Of a stretch of 6,367 bases of DNA, positions 1-6,162 are shown in pieces. This stretch comes from Micrococcales bacterium. Its GTDB lineage: Bacteria > Actinomycetota > Actinomycetes > Actinomycetales > Dermatophilaceae. Location: assembly GCA_003157445.1 (NCBI GenBank), contig PMJN01000151.1, forward strand, positions 1-6,367, read 5' to 3'. The position numbers and the translations under genes are program-made. The first letter of the stretch is position 1. The number at the start of each line of letters is the position of its first letter. The notes below the pieces were generated by a model, which saw only the letters and a program-made list of their open reading frames with translations, did not search any database and was not told the DNA's origin.

Positions 1-1
1 A

Positions 2-109
2 GTGTTGCGAAGGCTGGGGATTGACGCTGAGGTTCTCGACGAGCTGGCCCACGCCCCGGTGCTCGGCCACGGCGAGCCGGTCGGGTTGGTGGAGGCTGTG
101 GGGATCTGA
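2..109 (+). CDS. 3' end of an unidentified upstream gene (partial)
   Basis: The last 35 codons of a reading frame that enters from the left edge and stops at TGA 107-109. It is probably real because about 30 of the 35 codons end in G or C, as in the other genes here, and the frame is open back to the window edge. The visible peptide reads VLRRLGIDAEVLDELAHAPV and continues to a C-terminus VGLVEAVGI. It looks like a soluble, acidic-to-neutral tail with no recognisable motif. I cannot name the family. In related genomes a small helix-turn-helix regulator often precedes the DUF2516 gene, but nothing in this fragment confirms that. It lies 51 bp before the next gene. Confidence 0.55.
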   Translation: MLRRLGIDAEVLDELAHAPVLGHGEPVGLVEAVGI

Positions 110-122
110 GCAGTGTGATTGT

Positions 123-135
123 GGATCTCTGATCC
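123..135. other. Small hairpin GGATC-TCT-GATCC in the first intergenic gap
   Basis: A perfect 5-bp inverted repeat (123-127 with 131-135) with a 3-base loop, lying 13 bp after the stop of the upstream gene and before the promoter of the DUF2516 gene. It has no T-tract and is short, so it is a weak terminator candidate at best. It may have arisen by chance. Confidence 0.2.
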
Positions 136-148
136 TGGCTGGGACCCG

Positions 149-160
149 TAGGCTGGGAAC
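149..160 (+). promoter_or_regulatory. Probable -10 element (TAGGCT) of a leaderless promoter
   Basis: TAGGCT at 149-154 matches the actinobacterial -10 consensus TAnnnT. It ends six bases before the ATG at 161, so transcription would begin at or next to the A of the start codon. The bases between (GGGAAC) give little Shine-Dalgarno pairing. Leaderless mRNAs with this exact geometry are common in actinobacteria. No convincing -35 hexamer is seen around 126-131. Confidence 0.5.
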
Positions 161-490
161 ATGTCCATGTCCAACATTCTTTCGAGCATCCAGTCGCTTA
201 TCTTCTTCGCCTTTGGCCTCGCTGCTGTGGCGCTGTCGCTTTTCGGGCTTATTGATGCTTTGCGCCACCGTCCTGATGCGTTCACCGCTGCAGGCAAGAG
301 GACCAAGAACTTCTGGCTGGTCATACTCGGGGTTGCTCTGGCGTTGAGCTTTGTCAGCGTCTTCACTGCGTTCGGGCTGACCTGGGTCCTTGCCGTGGTC
401 GGCGCGGGCGTCTACGCAGCGGACGTGCGCCCGGCCCTGCGCAAAGTCATGGGACGCGGGTCCTCCGGTGATGGTCCCGGTCACTGGTGA
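161..490 (+). CDS. DUF2516-family small membrane protein
   Basis: A 109-residue integral membrane protein with three predicted helices at about residues 10-33, 51-70 and 72-88. Between helices 1 and 2 is a polar loop with RHRPDAF (36-41) and AAGKRTKNFW (43-52). After helix 3 comes VYAADVRPALRKVMG (84-98). The DAF...AGK.TK..W loop and the final DVRPAL are what I recall as the DUF2516 signature, which includes Rv0476 of M. tuberculosis; the function of the family is unknown. The start at 161 is preferred because of the TAGGCT box just upstream; a second in-frame ATG at 167 would shorten it by two residues. The tail (99-109) is Gly/Ser-rich. Its stop overlaps the GTG of the hydrolase gene by 4 bp, so the two are probably translationally coupled. 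Confidence 0.8.
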   Translation: MSMSNILSSIQSLIFFAFGLAAVALSLFGLIDALRHRPDAFTAAGKRTKNFWLVILGVALALSFVSVFTAFGLTWVLAVVGAGVYAADVRPALRKVMGRGSSGDGPGHW

Positions 491-1344
491 CGCTGGGTCC
501 AGCTGGCGCAATCAGCTCGACCCTGGATGGCCCTGACGGCCCGCTCGAGTTCGTCACGACCGGATCAGGTTTGCCTGCGACGGTGTTCGCCCATGGCCTG
601 GCGGGTTCGATCCGGACGACTCGCCCGTTCGGGTCTGGGGTCGGGGGTAGTCGCACCTTCCTGCACTTCCGGGGTCATGGCGGCTCTGCCGCCGTGGCCC
701 CGTGGACCTACGCCGCCCTCGCCGAAGACCTGAAGGCGGTCGCTGACCATGTCGGGGCGACTCAGGCGCTGGGGGTGAGCATGGGCGCCGGCGCGTTGTG
801 CAGCCTGCTGGCACGCACGCCAGGGCGTTTCGAGCGACTGGTGTTTGTCATGCCCGCCGTCCTGGACCAGCCCCGTACCGATGATGGTCTGAATCGAATG
901 CTCGAGATGGCACAGTGCGTCGAAAATCGCGACGTGCAGACACTGACGGTGCTCTTGCTCGAGGCAGAGCCTGTCTGTGTGAGAAACCAGACCGGCGTTG
1001 AGCTTTGGTGCCGACGCCAGGCCGCTGCGATGGTGGGAACTGACGTCGCGCAGGCATTGCGGGCGTTGTCCACCACGGTGCCCATGAAAGAGCGTGCGTC
1101 GCTTGGCGATGTCAGCGCGCCAGCCCTGGTAATTGCACAGGAGCAGGACCCGGCACACCCGGTATGGGTTGCTGAGCAGCTCACGGCCTCACTACCAGAG
1201 GCACACCTCGAGGTTATGGCGCCCGGCGGCCTCATGTGGCGCCACCGAGCCCGTATGAGGGATCTGATCGGGGGATTTCTGTCCGCGCAACCACGTGGAC
1301 AATCCACCCGCGCGAGTCGGTCCACCGGGGGCCGGCGAGACTGA
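487..1344 (+). CDS. Alpha/beta-hydrolase-fold protein, catalytic His not evident
   Basis: A 285-residue cytoplasmic protein with the features of an alpha/beta hydrolase. There is an HG oxyanion motif (H36-G37), a strand followed by FRGHGGS (61-67), the nucleophile elbow GVSMG with Ser98 (96-100), a helical cap at about 125-200, and a late strand ALVIAQEQD that puts a probable catalytic acid at Asp221. The usual catalytic His, expected after the last strand (LEVMAPGG, 241-248), is missing: the chain continues [17 protein letters not shown] (249-265). His253 is nearby but out of the normal place. The substrate cannot be predicted, and it may be a non-hydrolytic family member. The last 20 residues are basic and low in complexity. 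It starts with GTG in a GTGA overlap with the DUF2516 gene and has no clear Shine-Dalgarno of its own, so coupling is likely. Its position just before mshA suggests, but does not prove, a link to thiol metabolism. Confidence 0.8.
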   Translation: MTLGPAGAISSTLDGPDGPLEFVTTGSGLPATVFAHGLAGSIRTTRPFGSGVGGSRTFLHFRGHGGSAAVAPWTYAALAEDLKAVADHVGATQALGVSMGAGALCSLLARTPGRFERLVFVMPAVLDQPRTDDGLNRMLEMAQCVENRDVQTLTVLLLEAEPVCVRNQTGVELWCRRQAAAMVGTDVAQALRALSTTVPMKERASLGDVSAPALVIAQEQDPAHPVWVAEQLTASLPEAHLEVMAPGGLMWRHRARMRDLIGGFLSAQPRGQSTRASRSTGGRRD

Positions 1345-1355
1345 TGGCCGAAATA

Positions 1356-1422
1356 CCTGGCACTGCCGCCGTGTTGGGACTCAATGTTGATAAGCCGTAT
1401 TCCCAGTTGTTCAGGTGCCAGG
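1356..1422 (+). repeat. Nested inverted repeat in the mshA leader
   Basis: CCTGGCAC at 1356-1363 is perfectly complementary to GTGCCAGG at 1415-1422. The second arm includes the first three bases of the mshA Shine-Dalgarno (1420-1426). Inside the 51-base loop a second, weaker pair occurs: TTGGGA (1374-1379) with TCCCAG (1401-1406), including one G-U pair. If the mRNA folds this way, ribosome access to mshA could be partly limited. It matches no riboswitch class that I recognise. Confidence 0.3.
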
Positions 1423-1426
1423 AGGG
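1420..1426 (+). promoter_or_regulatory. Ribosome binding site that fixes the mshA start
   Basis: AGGAGGG at 1420-1426 is a strong Shine-Dalgarno. It lies four to five bases before the ATG at 1431 and decides the start. The same frame is open further upstream, with an ATG at 1344 overlapping the hydrolase stop, but that start has no such site. Confidence 0.85.
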
Positions 1427-1430
1427 ACAT

Positions 1431-2738
1431 ATGTCGGCAGTGCCGCAGGTTCGTCGGGTAGCGATGCTCAGCGTCCACACCTCGCCGCTCGAGCAGCCAG
1501 GAATCGGTGATGCCGGCGGTCTGAACGTATACGTCGTCGAGGTCTCCAAGCGGCTGGCACAGCGTGGTATCGAGGTTGAGATCTTCACCCGGATGACTGA
1601 TGGCGCCCTTCCGCGGCAGTCAGAAATAGCGCCTGGAGTCCGCGTCCGCAACGTCATCGCGGGGCCGTTCGAGGGTCTGGGCAAGGGCGACCTCCCCGGT
1701 CAGCTGTGTGCTTTCGCCCAGGGAGTCATGCGTGCGGAGGCAGCCCGACCTGAGGGCTGGTACGACCTGGTGCATTCCCACTATTGGCTCTCGGGCCAGG
1801 TGGGCTGGCTGGCGGCTGACCGCTGGCGGGTACCTTTGGTGCACACCATGCACACGATGGCGCGAGTCAAGAACTCCCGCCTTGCCGAAGGGGATACCCC
1901 AGAGCCGCCCGGTCGCGAGATCGGCGAGGCTCAGGTCGTGGACGCTGCAGACCGCCTCGTGGCTAACACCGGCGGCGAGGCAGGTGAGCTGGTCGACCTG
2001 TACGGCGCGGATCCGGGCAAGGTGCGGGTCGTGTCGCCGGGGGTGGACCTAAACCTGTTCACCGTCGGGGATGTGGCGGCAGCGCGGACCCACGTAGGGC
2101 TGCCCCAGAACGCGCACGTGCTGCTCTTCGTGGGCCGGATTCAGCCACTCAAGGCTCCTGACGTATTGCTCAAGGCGGCCGCGGACCTCCTGGCCCGCCG
2201 GCCGGAGCTGCGCCAGAAACTGGTGGTCGCCGTCGTCGGTGGGCCCAGTGGCTCGGGGCTGGGTAAGCCCCGGGCACTGCAAGAGCTTGCCGACCAGCTC
2301 GGTATCTCGGCGCAGGTGCGCTTCGTGCCACCGGTCGACCGGGCGACCCTGGCGTTGTGGTATCGCGCTGCTGACATCGTTGCGGTTCCGTCCTACAACG
2401 AGTCGTTTGGTCTAGTGGCCGTCGAGGCCCAGGCTTGCGGGACCCCGGTTGTTGCCGCTGCCGTGGGCGGCCTGCCCTATGCGATCGGTGACGGCGGTCT
2501 GCTCATCGGCAGTCACCGGACCAACGACTGGAGCGCTGCTCTGGAGGCTCTGCTCGATGACCCGGGTCGGCGAGAGCGGTTGAGCCGTAGGGCTGTTGAA
2601 CACGCCTCGCAGTTCAGCTGGGAGCGCACCACTGACCAGCTGCTCAAGGTTTACACCGAGTCCATGCTGGCCCAGACCTCGTCACCGATCCGTGACGCTG
2701 CGGGACTCACTGGTGTCCCTGCGGCGGTGACCCCTTGA
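1431..2738 (+). CDS. mshA: D-inositol-3-phosphate glycosyltransferase, first step of mycothiol synthesis
   Basis: A 435-residue GT-B glycosyltransferase of family GT4. MshA transfers GlcNAc from UDP-GlcNAc to 1D-myo-inositol 3-phosphate in the cytoplasm, starting mycothiol synthesis. The N-terminus [13 protein letters not shown] (8-20) and [11 protein letters not shown] (25-35) are typical of MshA. Lys85, Tyr118, Thr142 and Arg162 fall where the inositol-phosphate ligands of the Corynebacterium enzyme (Lys78, Tyr110, Thr134, Arg154) would lie. In the C-terminal domain, GRIQPLK (235-241) supplies the Arg236 and Lys241 that contact UDP-sugar phosphates, and [10 protein letters not shown] (323-332) is the EX7E motif (Glu324, Glu332). 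No key residue is missing. The start at 1431 follows a strong AGGAGGG; an alternative ATG at 1344 would add 29 residues that do not resemble the family core. The last codons overlap the YbjN gene by 4 bp. Confidence 0.95.
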   Translation: MSAVPQVRRVAMLSVHTSPLEQPGIGDAGGLNVYVVEVSKRLAQRGIEVEIFTRMTDGALPRQSEIAPGVRVRNVIAGPFEGLGKGDLPGQLCAFAQGVMRAEAARPEGWYDLVHSHYWLSGQVGWLAADRWRVPLVHTMHTMARVKNSRLAEGDTPEPPGREIGEAQVVDAADRLVANTGGEAGELVDLYGADPGKVRVVSPGVDLNLFTVGDVAAARTHVGLPQNAHVLLFVGRIQPLKAPDVLLKAAADLLARRPELRQKLVVAVVGGPSGSGLGKPRALQELADQLGISAQVRFVPPVDRATLALWYRAADIVAVPSYNESFGLVAVEAQACGTPVVAAAVGGLPYAIGDGGLLIGSHRTNDWSAALEALLDDPGRRERLSRRAVEHASQFSWERTTDQLLKVYTESMLAQTSSPIRDAAGLTGVPAAVTP

Positions 2739-3271
2739 GTGAAAGCACCCCCGGTGGCAGTGCCGGCGCCCAGGAGTGCGTGCGTCAGTTCCTGCAAGAG
2801 GCCGAGATCGAGTGGGAGCTCGGGCGACGGGCAGGCGAGTTTATCGTCACCTTGCCAGGGGACAAGAAGCTCAAGAACCTGTGCTCACTGGTAGTGGGCG
2901 ACCAGTCTTTGTCCATCTCTGCCTTCGTGGTGCGCAACCCGGACGAGAACCACCAGGCCGTCTACGCCTATCTGCTTCGCCGCAACCTGAGGCTGCCCGG
3001 ACTTGCCTACGGAATCGACAAGTCGGGCGACGTGTATGTCACTGGGCGCGTCCCGTTGCAGGGTGTGACTGCTGCCTATCTTGACCAGATCTTCGGCGTA
3101 GTCCTGGATGCCGCAGACGGCGCCTTCAACGAACTGCTGGCGATGGGATTCTTGGAGTCGATGAAGAAGGAGTGGGCCTGGCGCATTTCGAGGGGCGAGT
3201 CGACCAGAAACCTCGAGGCCTTCCGCCACCTGCTGGAGACGCCTCCCGACGGGCCGGCGCCCTCGCCATAG
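2735..3271 (+). CDS. YbjN-domain protein encoded after mshA
   Basis: A 178-residue soluble protein of the YbjN family (cf. Rv0487 next to M. tuberculosis mshA). These proteins resemble type III secretion chaperones in fold, but their role in actinobacteria is not established. Visible family features are [14 protein letters not shown] (16-29), the strand-rich stretch [20 protein letters not shown] (34-53), [17 protein letters not shown] (68-84), [19 protein letters not shown] (87-105) and a C-terminal helical part ending EAFRHLLE (161-168). There is no signal peptide or membrane helix. The TTG start at 2735 overlaps the mshA stop (TTGA). The next in-frame start would be the GTG of Val16, just before the conserved domain, so the first 15 residues are uncertain. 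Overlap with mshA implies co-transcription and coupled translation. The sequence does not show whether the protein takes part in mycothiol synthesis. Confidence 0.85.
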   Translation: MSESTPGGSAGAQECVRQFLQEAEIEWELGRRAGEFIVTLPGDKKLKNLCSLVVGDQSLSISAFVVRNPDENHQAVYAYLLRRNLRLPGLAYGIDKSGDVYVTGRVPLQGVTAAYLDQIFGVVLDAADGAFNELLAMGFLESMKKEWAWRISRGESTRNLEAFRHLLETPPDGPAPSP

Positions 3272-3280
3272 ACTCGCGCT
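3246..3280 (+). promoter_or_regulatory. Probable leaderless promoter of gpmA
   Basis: TAGACT at 3269-3274 fits the TAnnnT -10 consensus and ends exactly six bases before the gpmA ATG. A CCGACG at 3246-3251, sharing the GAC core of TTGACA, sits 17 bp upstream as a possible -35. No Shine-Dalgarno is present in CGCGCT (3275-3280). The first three bases of the -10 are the TAG stop codon of the YbjN gene. gpmA could therefore be transcribed on its own as well as by read-through from the mshA operon. Confidence 0.5.
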
Positions 3281-4036
3281 ATGACCTCCCCTGAATCTTT
3301 CACCCTCATTCTCCTACGACATGGAGAGAGCGAGTGGAACGCCAAGAACCTCTTCACCGGCTGGGTTGATGTCGACCTGACAGATAGGGGTCGAGCCGAG
3401 GCCATCCTGGGTGGTCAGCAGCTCAAGAAGGCCGGCCTGCTGCCCGACGTCGTGCACACCTCGGTGCAACGTCGCGCCATTACCACGGCAAACCTGTCCC
3501 TGGATGCTGCCGACCGCCACTGGATCCCGGTGAGCCGTTCCTGGCGTCTGAACGAACGCCACTATGGCGCGCTACAGGGCAAGAACAAGAAGCAGACCCT
3601 CGAGCAGTACGGCGAGGAGATGTTCATGACCTGGCGGCGCTCCTTTGACGTCCCGCCGCCGCCGCAGCCGGTCGACGACGAGTTCAGCCAGGCACACGAC
3701 CCGCGATACGCCGACATCGAGGGCGGCCCGCCCACGACGGAGTGTCTCAAGGACGTCATTGCTCGGATGTTGCCTTATTGGGACAGCGCGATTGTGCCCG
3801 ACCTTCGCGCCGGCAAGACCGTCCTGGTCGCAGCGCACGGCAACAGCCTGCGCGGGATAGTCAAGCATCTGGACGCCATCAGTGACCAGGACATCTCTGG
3901 GCTCAACATTCCCACAGGTATGCCGCTTGTCTATCGTCTTGACAAAGCCCTCAAACCGCTCGTCGCAGGCGGCCAGTACCTCGACCCCGAGGCAGCAAAT
4001 GCAGCCGCCCTGGCCGTGGCCAACCAAGGCCGGTGA
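3281..4036 (+). CDS. gpmA: 2,3-bisphosphoglycerate-dependent phosphoglycerate mutase
   Basis: A 251-residue cytoplasmic enzyme that interconverts 3- and 2-phosphoglycerate in glycolysis and gluconeogenesis, through a phosphohistidine primed by 2,3-bisphosphoglycerate. The N-terminal [10 protein letters not shown] (11-20) holds the catalytic His14 in the RHG motif and is followed by [15 protein letters not shown] (23-37). The proton-donor region is [15 protein letters not shown] (89-103) with Glu92. DVPPPP (123-128) is a conserved family segment. The second catalytic histidine is His186 in [10 protein letters not shown] (183-192). The length is that of a normal GpmA and all key residues are present. 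It starts 9 bp after the YbjN stop with no Shine-Dalgarno, consistent with a leaderless start at 3281. A gpm gene downstream of mshA is also seen in M. tuberculosis (Rv0486, Rv0489). A strong hairpin follows its stop. Confidence 0.95.
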   Translation: MTSPESFTLILLRHGESEWNAKNLFTGWVDVDLTDRGRAEAILGGQQLKKAGLLPDVVHTSVQRRAITTANLSLDAADRHWIPVSRSWRLNERHYGALQGKNKKQTLEQYGEEMFMTWRRSFDVPPPPQPVDDEFSQAHDPRYADIEGGPPTTECLKDVIARMLPYWDSAIVPDLRAGKTVLVAAHGNSLRGIVKHLDAISDQDISGLNIPTGMPLVYRLDKALKPLVAGGQYLDPEAANAAALAVANQGR

Positions 4037-4044
4037 GCGCCGAC

Positions 4045-4078
4045 TTGGGCTGAGCGGGGTTAACGCTGCTCAGCCCAA
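4045..4078. terminator. Probable bidirectional terminator between gpmA and phoU
   Basis: TTGGGCTGAGC (4045-4055) and GCTCAGCCCAA (4068-4078) form a perfect 11-bp stem, extendable by one G-U and one G-C pair to leave an 8-base loop. It lies 8 bp past the gpmA stop and 14 bp past the phoU stop, between convergent genes, where one hairpin can serve both. There is no T-tract on either side, as in many high-GC actinobacterial hairpin terminators. A smaller palindrome, AGCCT-GCCT-AGGCT (4086-4099), overlaps the phoU stop. Confidence 0.7.
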
Positions 4079-4092
4079 ACCGCTGAGCCTGC

Positions 4093-4776
4093 CTAGGCTT
4101 CCTCGTTGTCAAGATGGGCTTCGGTGTGCGTTTGGGTCTGGAACTCGCCCGTGACCAGGTAAACGACTCGGCGCGCGACCGAGACCGCGTGGTCGGCGTA
4201 CCGCTCGTAGTAGCGGCCCACGAGCGTGGCGTCGACGGCTGCCTCGGTGCCGTACTTCCAGGTGTCGTTCATCAGCATGGTGAAGATGTCCCGGTGGAGG
4301 CGGTCCATCTCGTCGTCGTCACCCTCGATGGCTATGGCAGTCTCGACGTCCTTGCCGGCGATGGCGGACCCGGCCTTGGCCACGATCCGCTCGGCCACCT
4401 GACCCATTTCCAGAACGGTGGAGCGCATCACCGGCGGGATGGCGGAGTCGGGGTAGCGCAGCCGCGCCACCTTGGCGACGTGCCGGGCGAGGTCCCCCAT
4501 GCGTTCGAGGTCGGAGCTCATCCGCATCGCGGTGACCACCATGCGCAGGTCGGTGGCCACGGGCTGTTGGCGTGCCAGCAGCCCGATCGAGTGTTCGTCG
4601 AGCTCACGGCGCAACGTGTCGATCTGCTCGTCGGCGGCGATGACGCTCTCTGCCAGATGCAGGTCGGCGTCCAGCAGCGCGGTGGTCGCCCGGGCCATTG
4701 CCGACCCGGCAAGCCTGGTCAGTTCGACCAGCTGTACGGAGATCTTGTCTAGATCCTCGTGGAAGGAGTCGCGCAT
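4093..4776 (-). CDS. phoU: PhoU, phosphate-signalling regulator
   Basis: A 227-residue helical protein made of two PhoU repeats, which connects the Pst phosphate transporter to the phosphate sensor kinase and keeps signalling off when phosphate is plentiful. Repeat 1 carries DLRMVVTAMRMSSDLERMGD (76-95), and repeat 2 carries RYYERYADHAVSVARRVVYL (188-207). These E/D-rich helices are the family's metal- and partner-binding faces. The N-terminus MRDSFHEDLDKI is the usual PhoU start. The frame is open 54 bp further upstream, but the ATG at 4776 is preferred because it fits the family and has AAAGGGA (minus strand, 4786-4780) upstream. The C-terminal tail (210-227) is polar and acidic. It is transcribed away from senX3-regX3 from a shared 96-bp gap, an arrangement also found in Streptomyces phoU-phoRP. 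Confidence 0.95.
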   Translation of the reverse strand: MRDSFHEDLDKISVQLVELTRLAGSAMARATTALLDADLHLAESVIAADEQIDTLRRELDEHSIGLLARQQPVATDLRMVVTAMRMSSDLERMGDLARHVAKVARLRYPDSAIPPVMRSTVLEMGQVAERIVAKAGSAIAGKDVETAIAIEGDDDEMDRLHRDIFTMLMNDTWKYGTEAAVDATLVGRYYERYADHAVSVARRVVYLVTGEFQTQTHTEAHLDNEEA

Positions 4777-4835
4777 AAGTCCCTTTCTTGTGGCGGGTAG
4801 GTGCCATCCGCGTGGTTTGGAGGGTCGCACTCGCC

Positions 4836-4868
4836 GGTGAACTGTAATAGGCGCGGAGGTGAACAGTA
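4836..4868 (-). promoter_or_regulatory. PHO-box-like direct repeat in the phoU-senX3 gap
   Basis: Two 11-bp repeats, GGTGAACTGTA (4836-4846) and GGTGAACAGTA (4858-4868), match at 10 of 11 positions and start exactly 22 bp apart, two DNA turns. On the minus strand each reads TACWGTTCACC, containing GTTCACC, the core unit of PHO boxes bound by Streptomyces PhoP, whose units repeat every 11 bp. The middle unit is degenerate; a fourth register (minus strand CATCGCC, 4875-4869) keeps 4 of 7 bases. This is a likely RegX3 site controlling phoU, senX3 or both. One repeat overlaps the senX3 Shine-Dalgarno, so part of its sequence has another explanation. Confidence 0.6.
4843..4862 (+). promoter_or_regulatory. 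senX3 start signals: possible -10 and Shine-Dalgarno
   Basis: GGAGGTGA (4855-4862) is a near-perfect Shine-Dalgarno, but it ends 10 bases before the ATG at 4873, rather far. TGTAAT (4843-4848) is a possible -10 element with no good -35, which would suit an activator-dependent promoter. Transcription would then begin near 4855, leaving a very short leader. The Shine-Dalgarno is well supported; the -10 is a guess. Confidence 0.4.
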
Positions 4869-4872
4869 GGCG

Positions 4873-6162
4873 ATGGTAGTGCTCAACTCAGGGGTCTGGC
4901 GCGCAGGCAAGGATCTCAGCGTGCGTACCCTGGGTGTCGTGGACCCGACGGCGGCAGCACTTCTCGGCGGCGTGCTCGGTCTGGTGACCGGTGCCACCTC
5001 GGTGGTTTGGGCACGCCGGGCCGATCGTTCGCCGCACCCTCTCCCACCGACTCCTCATACTCGCACGTTACCGGCGGGAGTGTCCGATGTTCTGGCTGTC
5101 CTTCGCTCAGGGGCGATAGTCCTGGACGCAGCCGATGCCGTCGTCAGCACCAGCCCCCCGGCTGTGGCCAACGGATTGGTCCGCGGTCATGACCTCGTCC
5201 ACGACGAGCTGCGTCATCTGGCTCGCCAGGTGCGCCGCGACGGCGTCATCAGGGAGGTCGAGCTTGACCTTCCCCGCGGTCCTCTCGGGCGTGGGCGCAT
5301 CATGGTTCGCGCCCGGGTGGCCCCGCTGGGCAGCGACCACGTGCTGCTGCTGGTTGACGATCGCACTGAGGCTCGACGGGTCGAGGATGTCCGGCGCGAC
5401 TTCGTCGTCAACGTCAGCCATGAGCTCAAGACACCGGTCGGCGGGCTGGCCCTGCTCGCCGAGGCCGTCCTTGAGGCTAACGACGATCCCGAGGCGGTGG
5501 CACGCTTCGCCCACCGGATGCAGGTAGAGAGCACCCGGCTCACTCGTCTGGTCCAGGAGATTGTCGACCTCTCCCGCCTGGAGTTCGCAGGCACTCTGCA
5601 CGACCCCGAACTGGTGGATGTCGGCGCCGCAGCGGCCGAGGCCATCGAGCAGTCGAGGCTGGTTGCCGGTTCCCGCGGCGCCGAGATCGTGTCCTCGCTG
5701 GCGCGGGGCGCACAGGTCTTCGGCGACGCTGACCTGCTCACGACCGCCGTCCGCAACCTGGTCGGTAACGCCATCAACTACTCCGCTCCCGGCGCGAGGG
5801 TGGCGGTCAGTGTGCGTTCCTCGGATCAGCTTGTCGAGGTTGCGGTCGCAGACCAGGGTCAGGGTATCCCCGAGAGTGAGCAGGCGCGGATCTTCGAGCG
5901 GTTCTACCGCGTCGACGCCGCCCGCTCCAGAGCTACTGGTGGCACCGGTCTGGGACTGGCCATCGTCAAGCACATCTGTGCCAACCATGGAGGAGATGTC
6001 ACAGTCTGGAGCGAGCCGGGCCACGGCTCGACCTTCACCATCCGCCTTCCGGCGGCGCCCAAGGGTCGCCCGAGTGCCGACGGGCCGCGCGGCATACCTG
6101 CACCTGCTGGTTCCCCGGAGCACCTGAGTACTGGACATCGAACACGAGAGGTCACTTCATGA
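4873..6162 (+). CDS. senX3: Phosphate-responsive sensor histidine kinase, SenX3/PhoR type
   Basis: A 429-residue membrane-bound histidine kinase. One clear membrane helix lies at about 25-47, followed by RR and a Pro-rich linker (48-67), a degenerate PAS-like domain (about 68-165) and the dimerisation domain with DFVVNVSHELKTPVGGLALL (176-195), where His183 is the phosphorylated residue. The ATP domain has the N box NLVGNAINYS (295-304), G1 DQGQGI (327-332), F box FERFYR (341-346) and G2 GGTGLGLAIVKH (356-367), all intact. About 35 Gly/Pro-rich residues follow the catalytic domain. With almost no extracytoplasmic part it cannot bind phosphate outside the cell; by analogy it is expected to read the Pst-PhoU state. 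The ATG at 4873 is chosen for the upstream GGAGGTGA. In-frame GTG codons at 4921 and 4939 are alternatives that leave the helix intact. The stop overlaps regX3 (ATGA). Confidence 0.9.
   Translation: MVVLNSGVWRAGKDLSVRTLGVVDPTAAALLGGVLGLVTGATSVVWARRADRSPHPLPPTPHTRTLPAGVSDVLAVLRSGAIVLDAADAVVSTSPPAVANGLVRGHDLVHDELRHLARQVRRDGVIREVELDLPRGPLGRGRIMVRARVAPLGSDHVLLLVDDRTEARRVEDVRRDFVVNVSHELKTPVGGLALLAEAVLEANDDPEAVARFAHRMQVESTRLTRLVQEIVDLSRLEFAGTLHDPELVDVGAAAAEAIEQSRLVAGSRGAEIVSSLARGAQVFGDADLLTTAVRNLVGNAINYSAPGARVAVSVRSSDQLVEVAVADQGQGIPESEQARIFERFYRVDAARSRATGGTGLGLAIVKHICANHGGDVTVWSEPGHGSTFTIRLPAAPKGRPSADGPRGIPAPAGSPEHLSTGHRTREVTS
6148..6152 (+). promoter_or_regulatory. Ribosome binding site of regX3
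   Basis: GAGGT at 6148-6152, inside the end of senX3, lies six bases before the regX3 ATG at 6159. Together with the ATGA overlap it supports coupled translation of kinase and regulator. Confidence 0.7.

Noticed and set aside
280..286. Single GTTCACC inside the DUF2516 gene, and another at 2057-2063 in mshA
   Set aside because: They are isolated, within coding sequence, and without a partner 11 or 22 bp away. Single 7-mers like this arise by chance.
1374..1403. TTGGGA-18 bp-TATTCC as a promoter for mshA
   Set aside because: The -10 candidate lacks the final T and the match is no better than expected by chance, so I did not list it as a promoter.
1236..1430. 65-codon upstream extension of the mshA frame
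   Set aside because: It runs through the 3' end of the hydrolase gene and the leader. AGGAGGG before 1431 and the family-like N-terminus support the shorter protein.
565..1478. Long minus-strand open frames opposite the hydrolase gene (565-1158 and 762-1478)
   Set aside because: Their translations are Arg/Ser/Pro-rich without domains, while the plus frame has a clear hydrolase fold.
3653..3664. Four CCG repeats inside gpmA
   Set aside because: They encode the DVPPPP segment conserved in this enzyme family, so protein constraint explains them rather than repeat expansion.
4114..4752. A 212-codon open frame on the plus strand opposite phoU
   Set aside because: It is antisense to a clear PhoU, its low-complexity His/Val/Gly-rich translation is typical of mirror frames, and it has no ribosome binding site.
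5107..6138. A 343-codon open frame on the minus strand opposite senX3
   Set aside because: The plus frame encodes an intact histidine kinase with all motifs. The minus frame has no recognisable domain and is the usual mirror of a high-GC gene.
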